Assembly (NCBI GenBank): GCA_964358485.1
Contig: CAYHPY010000015.1
Span: forward strand, 1-54,886
Reading direction: 5' to 3'
From: CAYHPY01 sp964358485
GTDB lineage: Bacteria; Elusimicrobiota; Elusimicrobia; UBA1565; UBA9628
Length of the DNA: 54,886 nt
Shown here in pieces: positions 1-7,017 of this stretch. The stretch's first letter is position 1. Each line of letters starts with the position of its first letter. Both the position numbers and the translations under genes were made by a program. The notes below the pieces were generated by a model that did no database searches, was not told the DNA's origin, and saw only the letters and a list, made by a program, of their open reading frames with translations.

Positions 1-203
1 GGCTGGGTAGCGGCCTGGGGCGTGGCTGGCGGGGGAGGATTGGAATGAGGGCTCCCCAACAGGGAGGAGAGGGCCGACATCACGTCCTTTTCGCCGGGGG
101 ATGGCTTGGGGGCTTCCGGGCCTAGGTCCGAGAGGATCCCATCCAAGTCGGACAGGATCTCACTGATTTCCTTGTCTCCCTCGTTTGGCTTCTCATCAGC
201 CAT
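1..203 (-). CDS. hypothetical protein, N-terminal fragment
   Basis: Incomplete at the window edge: about 67 N-terminal residues are visible, starting MADEKPNEGDKEISEIL. The start is highly acidic, then comes an SDLDGILSDLG stretch with the regular leucine spacing of a short amphipathic helix, and then a proline-rich tail (SNPPPPATPQ). I see no enzymatic motif. The ATG lies inside the end of pilT (8-nt overlap, ATGGCTGA), so it is translated with the twitching ATPase and may be a pilus-associated partner; that role is inferred from position only. Confidence 0.55.
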   Translation of the reverse strand, partial: MADEKPNEGDKEISEILSDLDGILSDLGPEAPKPSPGEKDVMSALSSLLGSPHSNPPPPATPQAATQ

Positions 204-1302
204 CGGCGGAAGGCGGCGCCCCGGCTCCGGCCGCGATGCTCCGGAGCTTCAAGGCCACGTCCTCCGGGTTGGAGGAGTTTTCGATGACCTCGGGCTCGTC
301 GATCTTGCCCTCGCTGAAAAGCCGGAGCAGATCCTGGTCGAAGGAATGCATCCCGTAGTAGGCGCCCCCCTCGATCACTTTGTAAAGCTCGCTGATCTTT
401 CCGTCCAGCAAGTGCCGGCGCACGATGCTGTTGACGATCATGATCTCGGTGGCGGGGTAACGCCTTTGGCCGTCCTTGGAGGCCACCAGGCGCTGGCCCA
501 CGACGCCCTTGACGGCGTTGGAAAGCTGTTGGCGGACCTGGTTGTGCTGATGGGCGGGGTGGGCGTCGACGATCCGCTCCACGGTCTGGGCGGCGTTGAG
601 GGTATGGATGGTCGAAAGCACCAGATGGCCGGTCTCGGCGGCGCTGATGGCGGCCTGCATGGTCTCCAGGTCGCGCATCTCGCCGATGACGACCACGTCG
701 GGGTCCTGCCGGAGGACGTGCTTGAGGGCCGCGATGAAGGATTTCGTGTCGTGGCCGACCTCGCGCTGGACGACGGAGGATTTCAGGTCGGGGTGGTAGA
801 ACTCGATGGGGTCCTCGATGGAGATGATGCGGTACTGGTACGTCAAGTTGAGGTAGTTCAGGAAGCTGTTCATCGTGGTCGTCTTACCCGCCCCGGTGAT
901 GCCGGAGAACAGGATCAAGCCGCGGCTCTCGGCCCCCAGCTTGGTCAGGGGCTCGATCGGGAGGTTGAGATCCTCGAAGGTCCTCAGGCGGACCGGAACC
1001 ACGCGCAGGGTCAGGCCGATGGTGCCCCGCTGGCGGAAGATGTTGACCCGGAAGCGAGAGACGCCTTCCAGGCTGTAGGCCATGTCCAGCTCCATTTCCT
1101 TCTCGAATTCCGCGGCCTGCTCCGGCTTCATCAAGGTGTAGGCGATGCCCTTGATGTCTTCCGCCGAAAGCTTCTGGAGGTTTGTCGCGGTGACCATGCG
1201 CCCGTGATAGCGGAGGGCGGGACAGGCGTCGGCTTTGAAGTGGATGTCCGAGATGTCCTTGGCCACCATCAACTTGAGCAATGCGCCGATATCGATCGCC
1301 AT
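196..1302 (-). CDS. pilT: type IV pilus retraction ATPase PilT
   Basis: Hexameric ATPase that powers pilus retraction and twitching at the inner face of the cytoplasmic membrane. The 368-residue length is normal for PilT/PilU. An N-terminal PAS-like domain opens with DISDIHFKADACPALRYHG. It is followed by Walker A GITGAGKTTT, the Asp box SIEDPIEFYH, Walker B VVIGEMRD and the His box HLVLSTIHT, which are diagnostic of the PilT branch of secretion ATPases. It sits 26 nt downstream of the last microcompartment gene on the same strand, so it may be co-transcribed with the BMC operon. The pilin-like genes at 47.9-52.4 kb are a plausible partner set. PilU is the main alternative. Confidence 0.93.
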   Translation of the reverse strand: MAIDIGALLKLMVAKDISDIHFKADACPALRYHGRMVTATNLQKLSAEDIKGIAYTLMKPEQAAEFEKEMELDMAYSLEGVSRFRVNIFRQRGTIGLTLRVVPVRLRTFEDLNLPIEPLTKLGAESRGLILFSGITGAGKTTTMNSFLNYLNLTYQYRIISIEDPIEFYHPDLKSSVVQREVGHDTKSFIAALKHVLRQDPDVVVIGEMRDLETMQAAISAAETGHLVLSTIHTLNAAQTVERIVDAHPAHQHNQVRQQLSNAVKGVVGQRLVASKDGQRRYPATEIMIVNSIVRRHLLDGKISELYKVIEGGAYYGMHSFDQDLLRLFSEGKIDEPEVIENSSNPEDVALKLRSIAAGAGAPPSADG

Positions 1303-1328
1303 TTCCTAGGTCATTCTCCCTTTTTCCC

Positions 1329-1577
1329 CTAACGACGGATGATCCGGATGCCCCTCAGCGTCAACCAGTCCTGCGCCAAGGGGCTGATGATCGCGTCGCC
1401 CGGTATTATAAGTTCTTGCGAGTGGGCGTTCAATGCCTTCTTGATCTCGAATTCGGAGAGGAAAACCCGGCCCTTGGGTCCTGAGGGGGAAAGCCCGGCC
1501 GGCTCCCCCCCCGGGGGGGCGGGACGGGGGGAAAGATGGGCCAAAAATACGTCGATCAGGTCGTCGCGGGTGAACAA
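1329..1577 (-). CDS. BMC accessory mini-protein with EutT-N-like motif
   Basis: An 82-residue protein in three parts. Residues 1-15 (MFTRDDLIDVFLAHL) form a predicted amphipathic helix like BMC encapsulation peptides. Residues 16-37 are a Pro/Gly linker. Residues 38-82 read FLSEFEIKKALN, then ELIIPGDAIISPLAQDW, then LRGIRIIRR. The last part matches the pattern (helix, basic/acidic turn, 'P-x-x-A-x-(I/L)-(T/S)-P-x-A', 'R-x-(I/L)-x-I') seen at the N-terminus of EutT and related BMC proteins. The TTG start follows the BMC-H stop by 9 nt and is in the same reading frame. Function unknown; a cargo adaptor or assembly factor is my inference. Confidence 0.6.
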   Translation of the reverse strand: MFTRDDLIDVFLAHLSPRPAPPGGEPAGLSPSGPKGRVFLSEFEIKKALNAHSQELIIPGDAIISPLAQDWLTLRGIRIIRR

Positions 1578-1586
1578 CTCGGGGTG

Positions 1587-1886
1587 TTATTTTTCCAGCT
1601 TGATGGCGATGGCCCCGAGATACTTCTCAACGTCGTCATGGGGCCTCGGGATCACGTGCACGGCGACCAATTCGCCCACCTTCTGGGCGGCGGCGGCGCC
1701 GGCGTCCACGGCGGCGCGGACGGCCCCGACCTCGCCCCGGCAAATCGTCGTCACCAGCCCGGAACCGACCTTTTCGTAGCCCAGCAGGCGGACCTTGGCC
1801 GACTTGGCCATGGCGTCGGACGCCTCGATCATGCCCACGAAACCCTTCGTCTCCACCAGACCCAAAGCCTCTCTTGCCTCTGCCAT
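1587..1886 (-). CDS. BMC-H hexameric shell protein (PduA/EutM-like)
   Basis: Single BMC domain of 99 residues, the standard length for hexamer-forming facet proteins. EALGLVETKGFVGMIEASDA is the first strand-helix unit. RLLGYEKVGSGLVTTICRG contains the central pore loop KVGSG, as in PduA (KIGSG), and GAVRAAVDAGAAAAQKVGE plus VHVIPRPHDDVEKYL is the conserved second half. The Ser in the pore loop suggests a small polar pore suited to aldehyde or sugar-phosphate traffic. It is one of two BMC-H proteins in the operon. Confidence 0.97.
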   Translation of the reverse strand: MAEAREALGLVETKGFVGMIEASDAMAKSAKVRLLGYEKVGSGLVTTICRGEVGAVRAAVDAGAAAAQKVGELVAVHVIPRPHDDVEKYLGAIAIKLEK

Positions 1887-1895
1887 GATTTCCCC

Positions 1896-2198
1896 CTAGT
1901 TTTGATACTCCCGTTTGTCCGAGGCCCTGTCGTCATCGGACATCTCCAGGACCGCGTTGCAGCGGCTGCACCGCTTGGCCGGGGAATAGGTCCTCAGGCA
2001 CTCGTCGTCCTGGGGCCACCATTCCTCGAAAAACATTTCGGCTTTCTTTTGGCAATGCAGGCAAAAGCGCTCCATGGCCGCCCCGCAACAAGGGCAAAAT
2101 TTAGGAAATCCCCCTTCGGCCATGTGAGACAGAGAACCGCAGGCCCCGCACTGGATGTCCACCCGAAGCGAGAATTTAACCGGCTGTTTCTTGGCCAT
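1896..2198 (-). CDS. small multi-zinc-ribbon protein in BMC operon
   Basis: A 100-residue protein with four CxxC pairs: CGAC near residue 17, CPCC near 35, CLHC near 46 and CSRC near 77. This is the arrangement of two zinc ribbons or a rubredoxin-like double knuckle. A WWPQDDECLR stretch lies between the second and third pairs and more acidic residues follow the last. I recognise no named family. It lies 1 nt before the stop-to-start junction with deoC, whose own linker is also Cys/His-rich, so a shared metal or redox role is conceivable but not shown. Confidence 0.75.
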   Translation of the reverse strand: MAKKQPVKFSLRVDIQCGACGSLSHMAEGGFPKFCPCCGAAMERFCLHCQKKAEMFFEEWWPQDDECLRTYSPAKRCSRCNAVLEMSDDDRASDKREYQN

Positions 2199-2199
2199 C

Positions 2200-3204
2200 T
2201 CAGTAAGTCCCTCCCCCCGCGGCTTTGTCGGTGACGATCGCCACGCTGGCCGAGGTCCCCAGACGCGTGGCTCCGGCCTTGATCATGGCCTCGGCGGCCT
2301 TGGCGTCCCGGATGCCGCCGGAGGCCTTGACCCCCATGAGCGGACCGACCGCCTGCCGCATCAAGGCGATGTCCTCAACCGTCGCCCCGCCCCCCCCGAA
2401 TCCGGTGGAGGTCTTCACGAAATCGGCCCCGGCCTTCTTGGACATGGCGCAGGCGCGGACTTTCTCCTCTTGGGACAAGAGCGAGGTCTCCAGGATCACC
2501 TTGAGCAGCTTGCCGCGGGTGGCCTCCCGCACGGCGCGGATGTCGTCGAAGACCACGGCGTCGTTGCCGGACTTGAGCGCGCCCACATTGATGACCATGT
2601 CGATCTCGTCAGCCCCGTTGGCGATGGCGTCGCGCGCCTCGATGGCTTTGACGGTGGGCGTGGTCGAGCCCAACGGAAAGCCCACAACCGTGCAGACCTT
2701 GACCCCGGAGCCCGCCAGGAGCTTGGCCGAGAGCGCCACGTAGCTCGGATTGACGCAGACCGAGGCGAAACAATAGGCCTTGGCCTCCTCGCAGAGCTTG
2801 CCGACCTCTTCCTGGGTGGCGTTGGGCTTGAGCAAAGTGTGGTCCACGAAGCGCCCCATGCCCGAGCCCTGCTTGGTCGGATGGCAGACCGCCAGGCGGC
2901 CGACGCCCAGATCCTGGAGCTGACGCTCGTTGCAGGCGGCCACGGGGGCGCATTGAGGACAGGCATGTGTGTGGGTGTGGTCCAATTCCTCGGCCGGAAT
3001 GGCCGAGGCGGCGATCGTTTCCCTTTTCTTAGGCGTCCAGTCTTCCGTAAAAACTTTTCCCGCCGTCCCGATCGTCGTCGTCTTCGGCGCCGCGGTTGCC
3101 TTTCCTTTCGTCTGTTCACAGTCGCAAGACGATTTTAAAAATCCCTTCCGAACTAAGACAGCCACGACTTCCTCCACCACGCGTCTTAGTTCGTTTTCAG
3201 TCAT
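2200..3204 (-). CDS. deoC: deoxyribose-phosphate aldolase with encapsulation peptide
   Basis: Class I aldolase splitting 2-deoxy-D-ribose-5-phosphate into glyceraldehyde-3-phosphate and acetaldehyde; it is the signature enzyme of SPU-type BMCs. The protein has 334 residues against about 220-260 for ordinary DeoC. Residues 1-23 (MTENELRRVVEEVVAVLVRK and on) are an amphipathic helix typical of BMC targeting. Residues 24-100 are a linker with C27, C29, H76, H78, H80, C82, C85 and C91. The TIM barrel runs from about 115 to 327: VDHTLLKPNAT, VCTVVGFPLGSTT, EIDMVINVGALKSG, the Schiff-base lysine K264 in DFVKTSTGFG, and K293 in GVKASGGIRD. The start overlaps the upstream BMC-P by 8 nt. Confidence 0.96.
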   Translation of the reverse strand: MTENELRRVVEEVVAVLVRKGFLKSSCDCEQTKGKATAAPKTTTIGTAGKVFTEDWTPKKRETIAASAIPAEELDHTHTHACPQCAPVAACNERQLQDLGVGRLAVCHPTKQGSGMGRFVDHTLLKPNATQEEVGKLCEEAKAYCFASVCVNPSYVALSAKLLAGSGVKVCTVVGFPLGSTTPTVKAIEARDAIANGADEIDMVINVGALKSGNDAVVFDDIRAVREATRGKLLKVILETSLLSQEEKVRACAMSKKAGADFVKTSTGFGGGGATVEDIALMRQAVGPLMGVKASGGIRDAKAAEAMIKAGATRLGTSASVAIVTDKAAGGGTY

Positions 3205-3493
3205 ATTTTTTGATCTTTCCCCCGGCCACGATCTGATCCACCAGCCCGCAGATCACGGTCCGCACCGGGGCCAACTCGTCGCCCAGGATGCCCCGCGCCG
3301 AACCGCCCTCGTCCAAAACCAGAACCACGCTTCCCGGCCCCGAACCCACGCCCCCGTCCAGGGCCATGACCGCGTCGCCTTTGGCCGCGCCGGTCATCGG
3401 GTCGATGGGCCGCACCAGCATCAGGCGCTTGCCCTCCAGAGAAGGGTGCTTGCGGGTCCCCCAGGCGTTGCCGATCACCTCGCCGATGAACAT
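3197..3493 (-). CDS. BMC-P pentameric vertex protein (EutN/CcmL)
   Basis: A 98-residue member of the EutN/CcmL family that caps the icosahedral vertices. MFIGEVIGNAWGTRKHPSLE, then GKRLMLVRPID, GDAVMALDGGVGSGPGSVVL, SARGILG and the C-terminal VICGLVDQIV are the family landmarks. It is the third BMC-P counted from the promoter side. The ATG overlaps the last base of the upstream BMC-P stop, and its end overlaps the deoC start by 8 nt, consistent with coupled translation and fixed stoichiometry. Confidence 0.95.
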   Translation of the reverse strand: MFIGEVIGNAWGTRKHPSLEGKRLMLVRPIDPMTGAAKGDAVMALDGGVGSGPGSVVLVLDEGGSARGILGDELAPVRTVICGLVDQIVAGGKIKKYD

Positions 3494-3771
3494 CAGCGCC
3501 GGTACTCCCGGGCCGCGTGACCCTCCACGATCCCCACGATCGCGGCGTCCACGGGAGGCGCGTCCTTGAAGGCCACCGCCGCGTCGCGCGCCGCCACCCA
3601 GTAAATTTTTTCGGATGAGCCGGCCCCCACGGTGTCGGCGGCCACGATTGGGTCGCCCACCGGGGCCTCGTCCTCCCAGCGCAGGGGCTGGATCAGGAGT
3701 AAAGTCTTGCCCTCGATCTTGGGGTCCTGCCGGGAGCAGAACACGCGGCCCACGACGCGGGCGAGCTTCAG
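3493..3771 (-). CDS. BMC-P vertex protein (EutN/CcmL), probable CTG start
   Basis: EutN/CcmL fold: RVFCSRQDPKIEGKTLLLIQ, GDPIVAADTVGAGSSEKIYW and DAAIVGIVEGH. The usual family N-terminus is M-x-x-A-R-V-x-G-x-V. That appears here only if translation begins at a CTG (codon 3769-3771), giving (M)KLARVVGRVF, which aligns with MIFARVAGTVV of the other BMC-P at 7326. A GGAGG lies 5 nt before the CTG, and the CTG overlaps the TGA of the preceding gene (CTGA). The nearest conventional start, the GTG at 3751-3753, would delete the first beta strand and has no such ribosome site. The 92-residue length is then normal. Confidence 0.9.
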   Translation of the reverse strand: MKLARVVGRVFCSRQDPKIEGKTLLLIQPLRWEDEAPVGDPIVAADTVGAGSSEKIYWVAARDAAVAFKDAPPVDAAIVGIVEGHAAREYRR

Positions 3772-4295
3772 AGGCGCCTCCGGCCGGCGCGGCGGAGCAT
3801 TTCGGCCAGTTCCGTCTTGTAAAACGCGAGGAACTTGCGGTCCTTGTCGCGGCCGGCGTTCTCTTTGGCGCGGATCAGAACCGGGAGCGCTCCGACCGGA
3901 ACCCGGACTCCCTCGATTTTAAAGTGCCGCCTGGACCCGGACCACTCCGTGTAAGGAATGCCGCCGGCCTCCAGAACCAAGTCCACCTTCAAACCATCCT
4001 CCCGAAACCCGCGGACGACGGCCCGATGCTCAACCAGCCTTCGGGCCAGCAAAGCGTCCACCGGACCGATTGGCTCTCCTCCGGCTTCGAGGCGGAAGCC
4101 CGCCCGTGAGAGACAACGAAGCGCCCGCAAGAGATTCGAGGAAACGGGTCTAAGAAGCGCATCCGCGTCTCCGGTCGAAAACATGCCTTCCGGATCATCG
4201 GCGTAGCAATTGACGGCGGAAAGGCCGATGAGAACGTACTCGACGCCCCCCTTCTTAAGAATTCGAAAAAGGTCACCATAGGGATTAGCGCCCAC
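3768..4295 (-). CDS. nucleotidyltransferase-like protein inside BMC operon
   Basis: A 175-residue protein resembling the minimal nucleotidyltransferase / AbiEii-like fold. An N-terminal helix is followed by VEYVLIGLSAVNCYADD, then STGDADALLRP, which is the expected region of the catalytic D-x-D, then DGLKVDLVLEAG with the third acidic strand and a basic C-terminal helix (RAKENAGRDKDRKFL). Such proteins are often halves of toxin-antitoxin or defence pairs. It pairs with the 70-residue gene immediately upstream. No known BMC role; its overlap with the vertex-protein start means it is co-translated with the shell. Confidence 0.6.
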   Translation of the reverse strand: MGANPYGDLFRILKKGGVEYVLIGLSAVNCYADDPEGMFSTGDADALLRPVSSNLLRALRCLSRAGFRLEAGGEPIGPVDALLARRLVEHRAVVRGFREDGLKVDLVLEAGGIPYTEWSGSRRHFKIEGVRVPVGALPVLIRAKENAGRDKDRKFLAFYKTELAEMLRRAGRRRL

Positions 4296-4497
4296 GCCCT
4301 TCCCTCATCAGGCGGATGAACTCCCGATGCGCCCATTGATTGCGCAGGGAGAAGCTTTTGTCCGCGCCTTCCCGGTTGAATGGAGCGTCCATCAAAAGCA
4401 TCGCCATACGCCGCAGTTCCGGGTCGTACTTGACCCGGCGAACGGCCTTCCGCCCGGTTCGGCGCTTGGCCGCGGAACGGCTGGACGGGCGCCTCAC
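4285..4497 (-). CDS. small basic protein paired with nucleotidyltransferase
   Basis: A 70-residue protein of unknown family, very basic at its N-terminus (RRPSSRSAAKRRTGRKAVRR), then YDPELRRMAMLLMD and a C-terminal WAHREFIRLMREGR helix. The GTG start overlaps the rpiB TGA (GTGA), and its end overlaps the nucleotidyltransferase start by 11 nt. The size and pairing recall an antitoxin or partner of the following nucleotidyltransferase. That is inference from arrangement only; no DNA-binding fold is evident. Confidence 0.5.
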   Translation of the reverse strand: MRRPSSRSAAKRRTGRKAVRRVKYDPELRRMAMLLMDAPFNREGADKSFSLRNQWAHREFIRLMREGRGR

Positions 4498-4943
4498 CGG
4501 GAATATTTCCTCTCGATATCCGTGACCTTGGCCAGCCGGCGCTCATGGCGCCCGCCCTCGAAGGGGGTGGAGAAGAACACCGAGACGATCTCGGCCAGGG
4601 CCGCCTCGCCGTGGGTCTTGCCGCCCAGGCAGAGGACGTTGCAGTCGTCGTGCGCGGCCGCGAACCGCGCCGCCACGGAATTGTAGGCCCCCACCGCGCG
4701 CACGCCGGGGACCTTATTGGCCGCCAGGGCCACCGCGCCCCCGAAGCCGTCCAGGAGCACGCCTTTTTCGAAATCCTTGCGGGCCACGGCCTCGCCGACC
4801 AGTTGGGCCACGTCAGGGAAATCCACCGCCTCCAGGGAATGGCAGCCGAAGTCCGCCACCTCGTGGCCGGCCTTCTGGAGCAGGCCCTTGACGAACTCCT
4901 TGGCCTGATAACCGCCGTGGTCGGAGCCGATGACGAGCTTCAT
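4494..4943 (-). CDS. rpiB: RpiB/LacAB-family sugar-phosphate isomerase, atypical active site
   Basis: 149 residues, the usual RpiB length. MKLVIGSDHGGYQAKEF gives the D8-H9 pair, and AANKVPGVRAV, RFAAAHDDCNVLCLGGKT and H98 match the phosphate and ring-opening residues. The catalytic Cys of E. coli RpiB (CGTGIG) is replaced: the segment reads LLDGFGGAVALAANK, giving Asp65 for Cys and Phe67 for Thr. The Mycobacterium type (SGNGEQ) with a catalytic Glu is not matched either. In SPU microcompartments RpiB is standard, where ribose-5-P/ribulose-5-P exchange is presumed. Here activity may be altered or lost. It overlaps BMC-T by ATGA. Confidence 0.88.
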   Translation of the reverse strand: MKLVIGSDHGGYQAKEFVKGLLQKAGHEVADFGCHSLEAVDFPDVAQLVGEAVARKDFEKGVLLDGFGGAVALAANKVPGVRAVGAYNSVAARFAAAHDDCNVLCLGGKTHGEAALAEIVSVFFSTPFEGGRHERRLAKVTDIERKYSR

Positions 4944-5491
4944 TTCCCGACCGTCGCCAAAAGCTGGGCGTCCGCCTGCGGGATGATCACCTGGGACACC
5001 AGAACTTCCTTGGACACGGCGCTCACGCCCGCGGCCATGGCCGCGCGCACCGCTCCGATCTCGCCGGTCATGGAGACGTAGCCCTTCCCGCCCCCCACGA
5101 CCGTCTTGACCTCCAAGAGATGCACGGCCCCGGCCTTGGCGGCCGCGTCGGCGGCCCGCACCGTGGCGATGGCCTCCTTGGTCTCGATGATCCCGAAGGC
5201 GTCCAGGGCCTCCACGGGCACCCGCTTGTCCAAGGCCTCCAAAACCTGGGAGTGGACGTTGCGGATGATGACCTCGTCGATCAGGGACTTGCCCGCGATT
5301 TCGCGGCCGGCGCGCAGGGAGGATTCCACCTCCCCGACGGGGCCGGAGATGAGGATCACGTACTTGCCCCGGGCCAGGATCACGGCTTTCCGGAGGGTCA
5401 CCGAGGCCATCTTGCACATGGCGTCGGAGGCCTCGATGCCCTTGGCGATGGAGGAGGTTTCGATCAGTCCGATGGCGATATTCGCATTCAT
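4940..5491 (-). CDS. BMC-T tandem-domain trimeric shell protein (PduT-like)
   Basis: 183 residues with two fused BMC domains. Domain 1, about 3-90: IAIGLIETSSIAKGIEASDA, then ARGKYVILISGPVGEVESSL. Domain 2, about 97-183: ALDAFGIIETKEAIATVRAA, then GKGYVSMTGEIGAVRAAMAA. It forms a pseudohexameric trimer in the shell facet. PduT carries a [4Fe-4S] cluster on a pore cysteine, but the second-domain pore loop here (VVGGGKGY) has no Cys, so electron transfer through this pore is unlikely. The ATG abuts the stop of the aldehyde dehydrogenase directly. Confidence 0.95.
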   Translation of the reverse strand: MNANIAIGLIETSSIAKGIEASDAMCKMASVTLRKAVILARGKYVILISGPVGEVESSLRAGREIAGKSLIDEVIIRNVHSQVLEALDKRVPVEALDAFGIIETKEAIATVRAADAAAKAGAVHLLEVKTVVGGGKGYVSMTGEIGAVRAAMAAGVSAVSKEVLVSQVIIPQADAQLLATVGK

Positions 5492-7012
5492 TTAGGTTAT
5501 CCTGAAGTACCCCACCAGACTGCAGTGCAGCGGGCGGGCGAAGTGGGCGGCCTTGGTCAGGCCGTCCCCGGTCGGGGTCCCGATGGACATGGAGGCGTAA
5601 CCCTCCCCCAGGCCGAGGCCGTAGAGCGTCGCGGCGTTCTTGACGAAAATCGAGCACTGCATCCGGCGGCCCATGCGCGTCAAATGATCCACGTTGAGCG
5701 AATGCATGGCGGCGGTGTGATGGTTCTCCCCCTCGGCCTCGTAGGCCAGTTCGATGCCGGCGTCCACGGTCTCCACGGTCGTGACCGGCAGGACCGGCAT
5801 GAGCTGTTCGGTCCAAACCAGGGGATGGTCGTTGGGCACCTCGGCCCAAAGCAGGCGCGCGGGCTCGGGGATGGAGAGGCCGATGCCGCGGGCGATGAAG
5901 GAGGCGTCCTTGCCCACGAACTCCCGGTTGAGCACGGGATCCTTGCACCCGCGCCCCCCTTCCTTGATCACGAGCTTGGTGATCGCGTCGGCCTGGGCGG
6001 CGGAAAGCTCGAAAGCGCGGGGGTCCTGGCGCATGGAGTTGAGGAACCGCTCCCGGGCCGCGCGCGTGACCAGGACTTCTTTTTCCGCGGTGCAGAGCAC
6101 ATTGTTGTCGAAGCTGGCCCCAAAAATCACATCCTGGGCGCACTTGGGGAAGTTCGCCGTTTCGTCGACGAGGACCGGGGGATTTCCCGGGCCGGCGGCG
6201 ATCGTCTTGCAGGTCTTGCCCGCGGTCATGGCGATCTTGACGATGGCCGGACCGCCCGTGACGAGGTTGACCCGGGTCCCCGGATGGGAGAGCAGGGCCT
6301 TGGTGTTATCCTGGGAGGCCTTGGCGAAGGTCGTGATCAGGCCCGCCGGGCCGCCTTCGGCCCGGATCGCCGCGCACAGAATCCGCATGGCCTCAGCGCA
6401 GGTCTTGGCGGCCGCCGGATGCGGGGCGAAGACCACCCCGTTTCCGGCCGAAAGAATCGAGATGGAGTTGTTGATGATGGTGGCGCCCGGGTTGGTGGAC
6501 GGCGTCACCGCCGCGACCACCCCGAAGGGGGCGTATTCGACCAAGGTCAGGCCCTGGTCCCCGGTGTAGGCCCGCGAGGTCAGGTCCTCGACGCCCGGGG
6601 TGCGAGTGGCGCAGACCAGGTTCTTGCGGATCTTGTCCTCGACCCGGCCCATCCCCGTTTCCTCGACGGCCATCTTGGCCAGGCGCTCGGCCGCCCCGAC
6701 GGCGGCCTTGCGCATCGCCCGGATGATCAGGCGCCTCTGCTCCAGGCCCAGGTGCTGAAAAACGGCTTGGGCCCGGGCGGCTCGGCTCACGGCTTCGTCA
6801 ACGGTCGCGCAAACGACATCTTCGGACGAAACCAACGGAGAAGACGGCCTAGGAGGAACGGCCGAAGAAGCAGTTCCAGCGGCCGAGGCCCCTTGGGCCT
6901 CGAGGCCGCTTCCTATCCTCGAAGGGGGCGGCACGTCGGCGCCAGAAACGCCGGCCGCCTCCAGCCGCTTTAAGACCTCCCCGACGATCCGGCTGATTTC
7001 CTCGGCTTGCAT
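5492..7012 (-). CDS. CoA-acylating aldehyde dehydrogenase (PduP/EutE-like)
   Basis: Converts aldehyde + CoA + NAD+ to acyl-CoA + NADH in the BMC lumen; here probably acetaldehyde from DeoC to acetyl-CoA. It has 506 residues. Residues 1-21 (MQAEEISRIVGEVLKRLEAA) are an encapsulation-peptide helix, followed by a Pro/Ser/Gly linker to about 62 and then the catalytic core. Landmarks are PFGVVAAVTPSTNPG, APHPAAAKT, VTGGPAIVKIAM, TIAAGPGNPPVLVD and the nucleophile C307 in FDNNVLCTAEKE. The C-terminal part has HSLNVDHLTRMGR and GEGYASMSIGTPTG. No alcohol dehydrogenase is in the operon, so NAD+ recycling is not explained locally. Confidence 0.97.
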   Translation of the reverse strand: MQAEEISRIVGEVLKRLEAAGVSGADVPPPSRIGSGLEAQGASAAGTASSAVPPRPSSPLVSSEDVVCATVDEAVSRAARAQAVFQHLGLEQRRLIIRAMRKAAVGAAERLAKMAVEETGMGRVEDKIRKNLVCATRTPGVEDLTSRAYTGDQGLTLVEYAPFGVVAAVTPSTNPGATIINNSISILSAGNGVVFAPHPAAAKTCAEAMRILCAAIRAEGGPAGLITTFAKASQDNTKALLSHPGTRVNLVTGGPAIVKIAMTAGKTCKTIAAGPGNPPVLVDETANFPKCAQDVIFGASFDNNVLCTAEKEVLVTRAARERFLNSMRQDPRAFELSAAQADAITKLVIKEGGRGCKDPVLNREFVGKDASFIARGIGLSIPEPARLLWAEVPNDHPLVWTEQLMPVLPVTTVETVDAGIELAYEAEGENHHTAAMHSLNVDHLTRMGRRMQCSIFVKNAATLYGLGLGEGYASMSIGTPTGDGLTKAAHFARPLHCSLVGYFRIT

Positions 7013-7017
7013 GCGCG

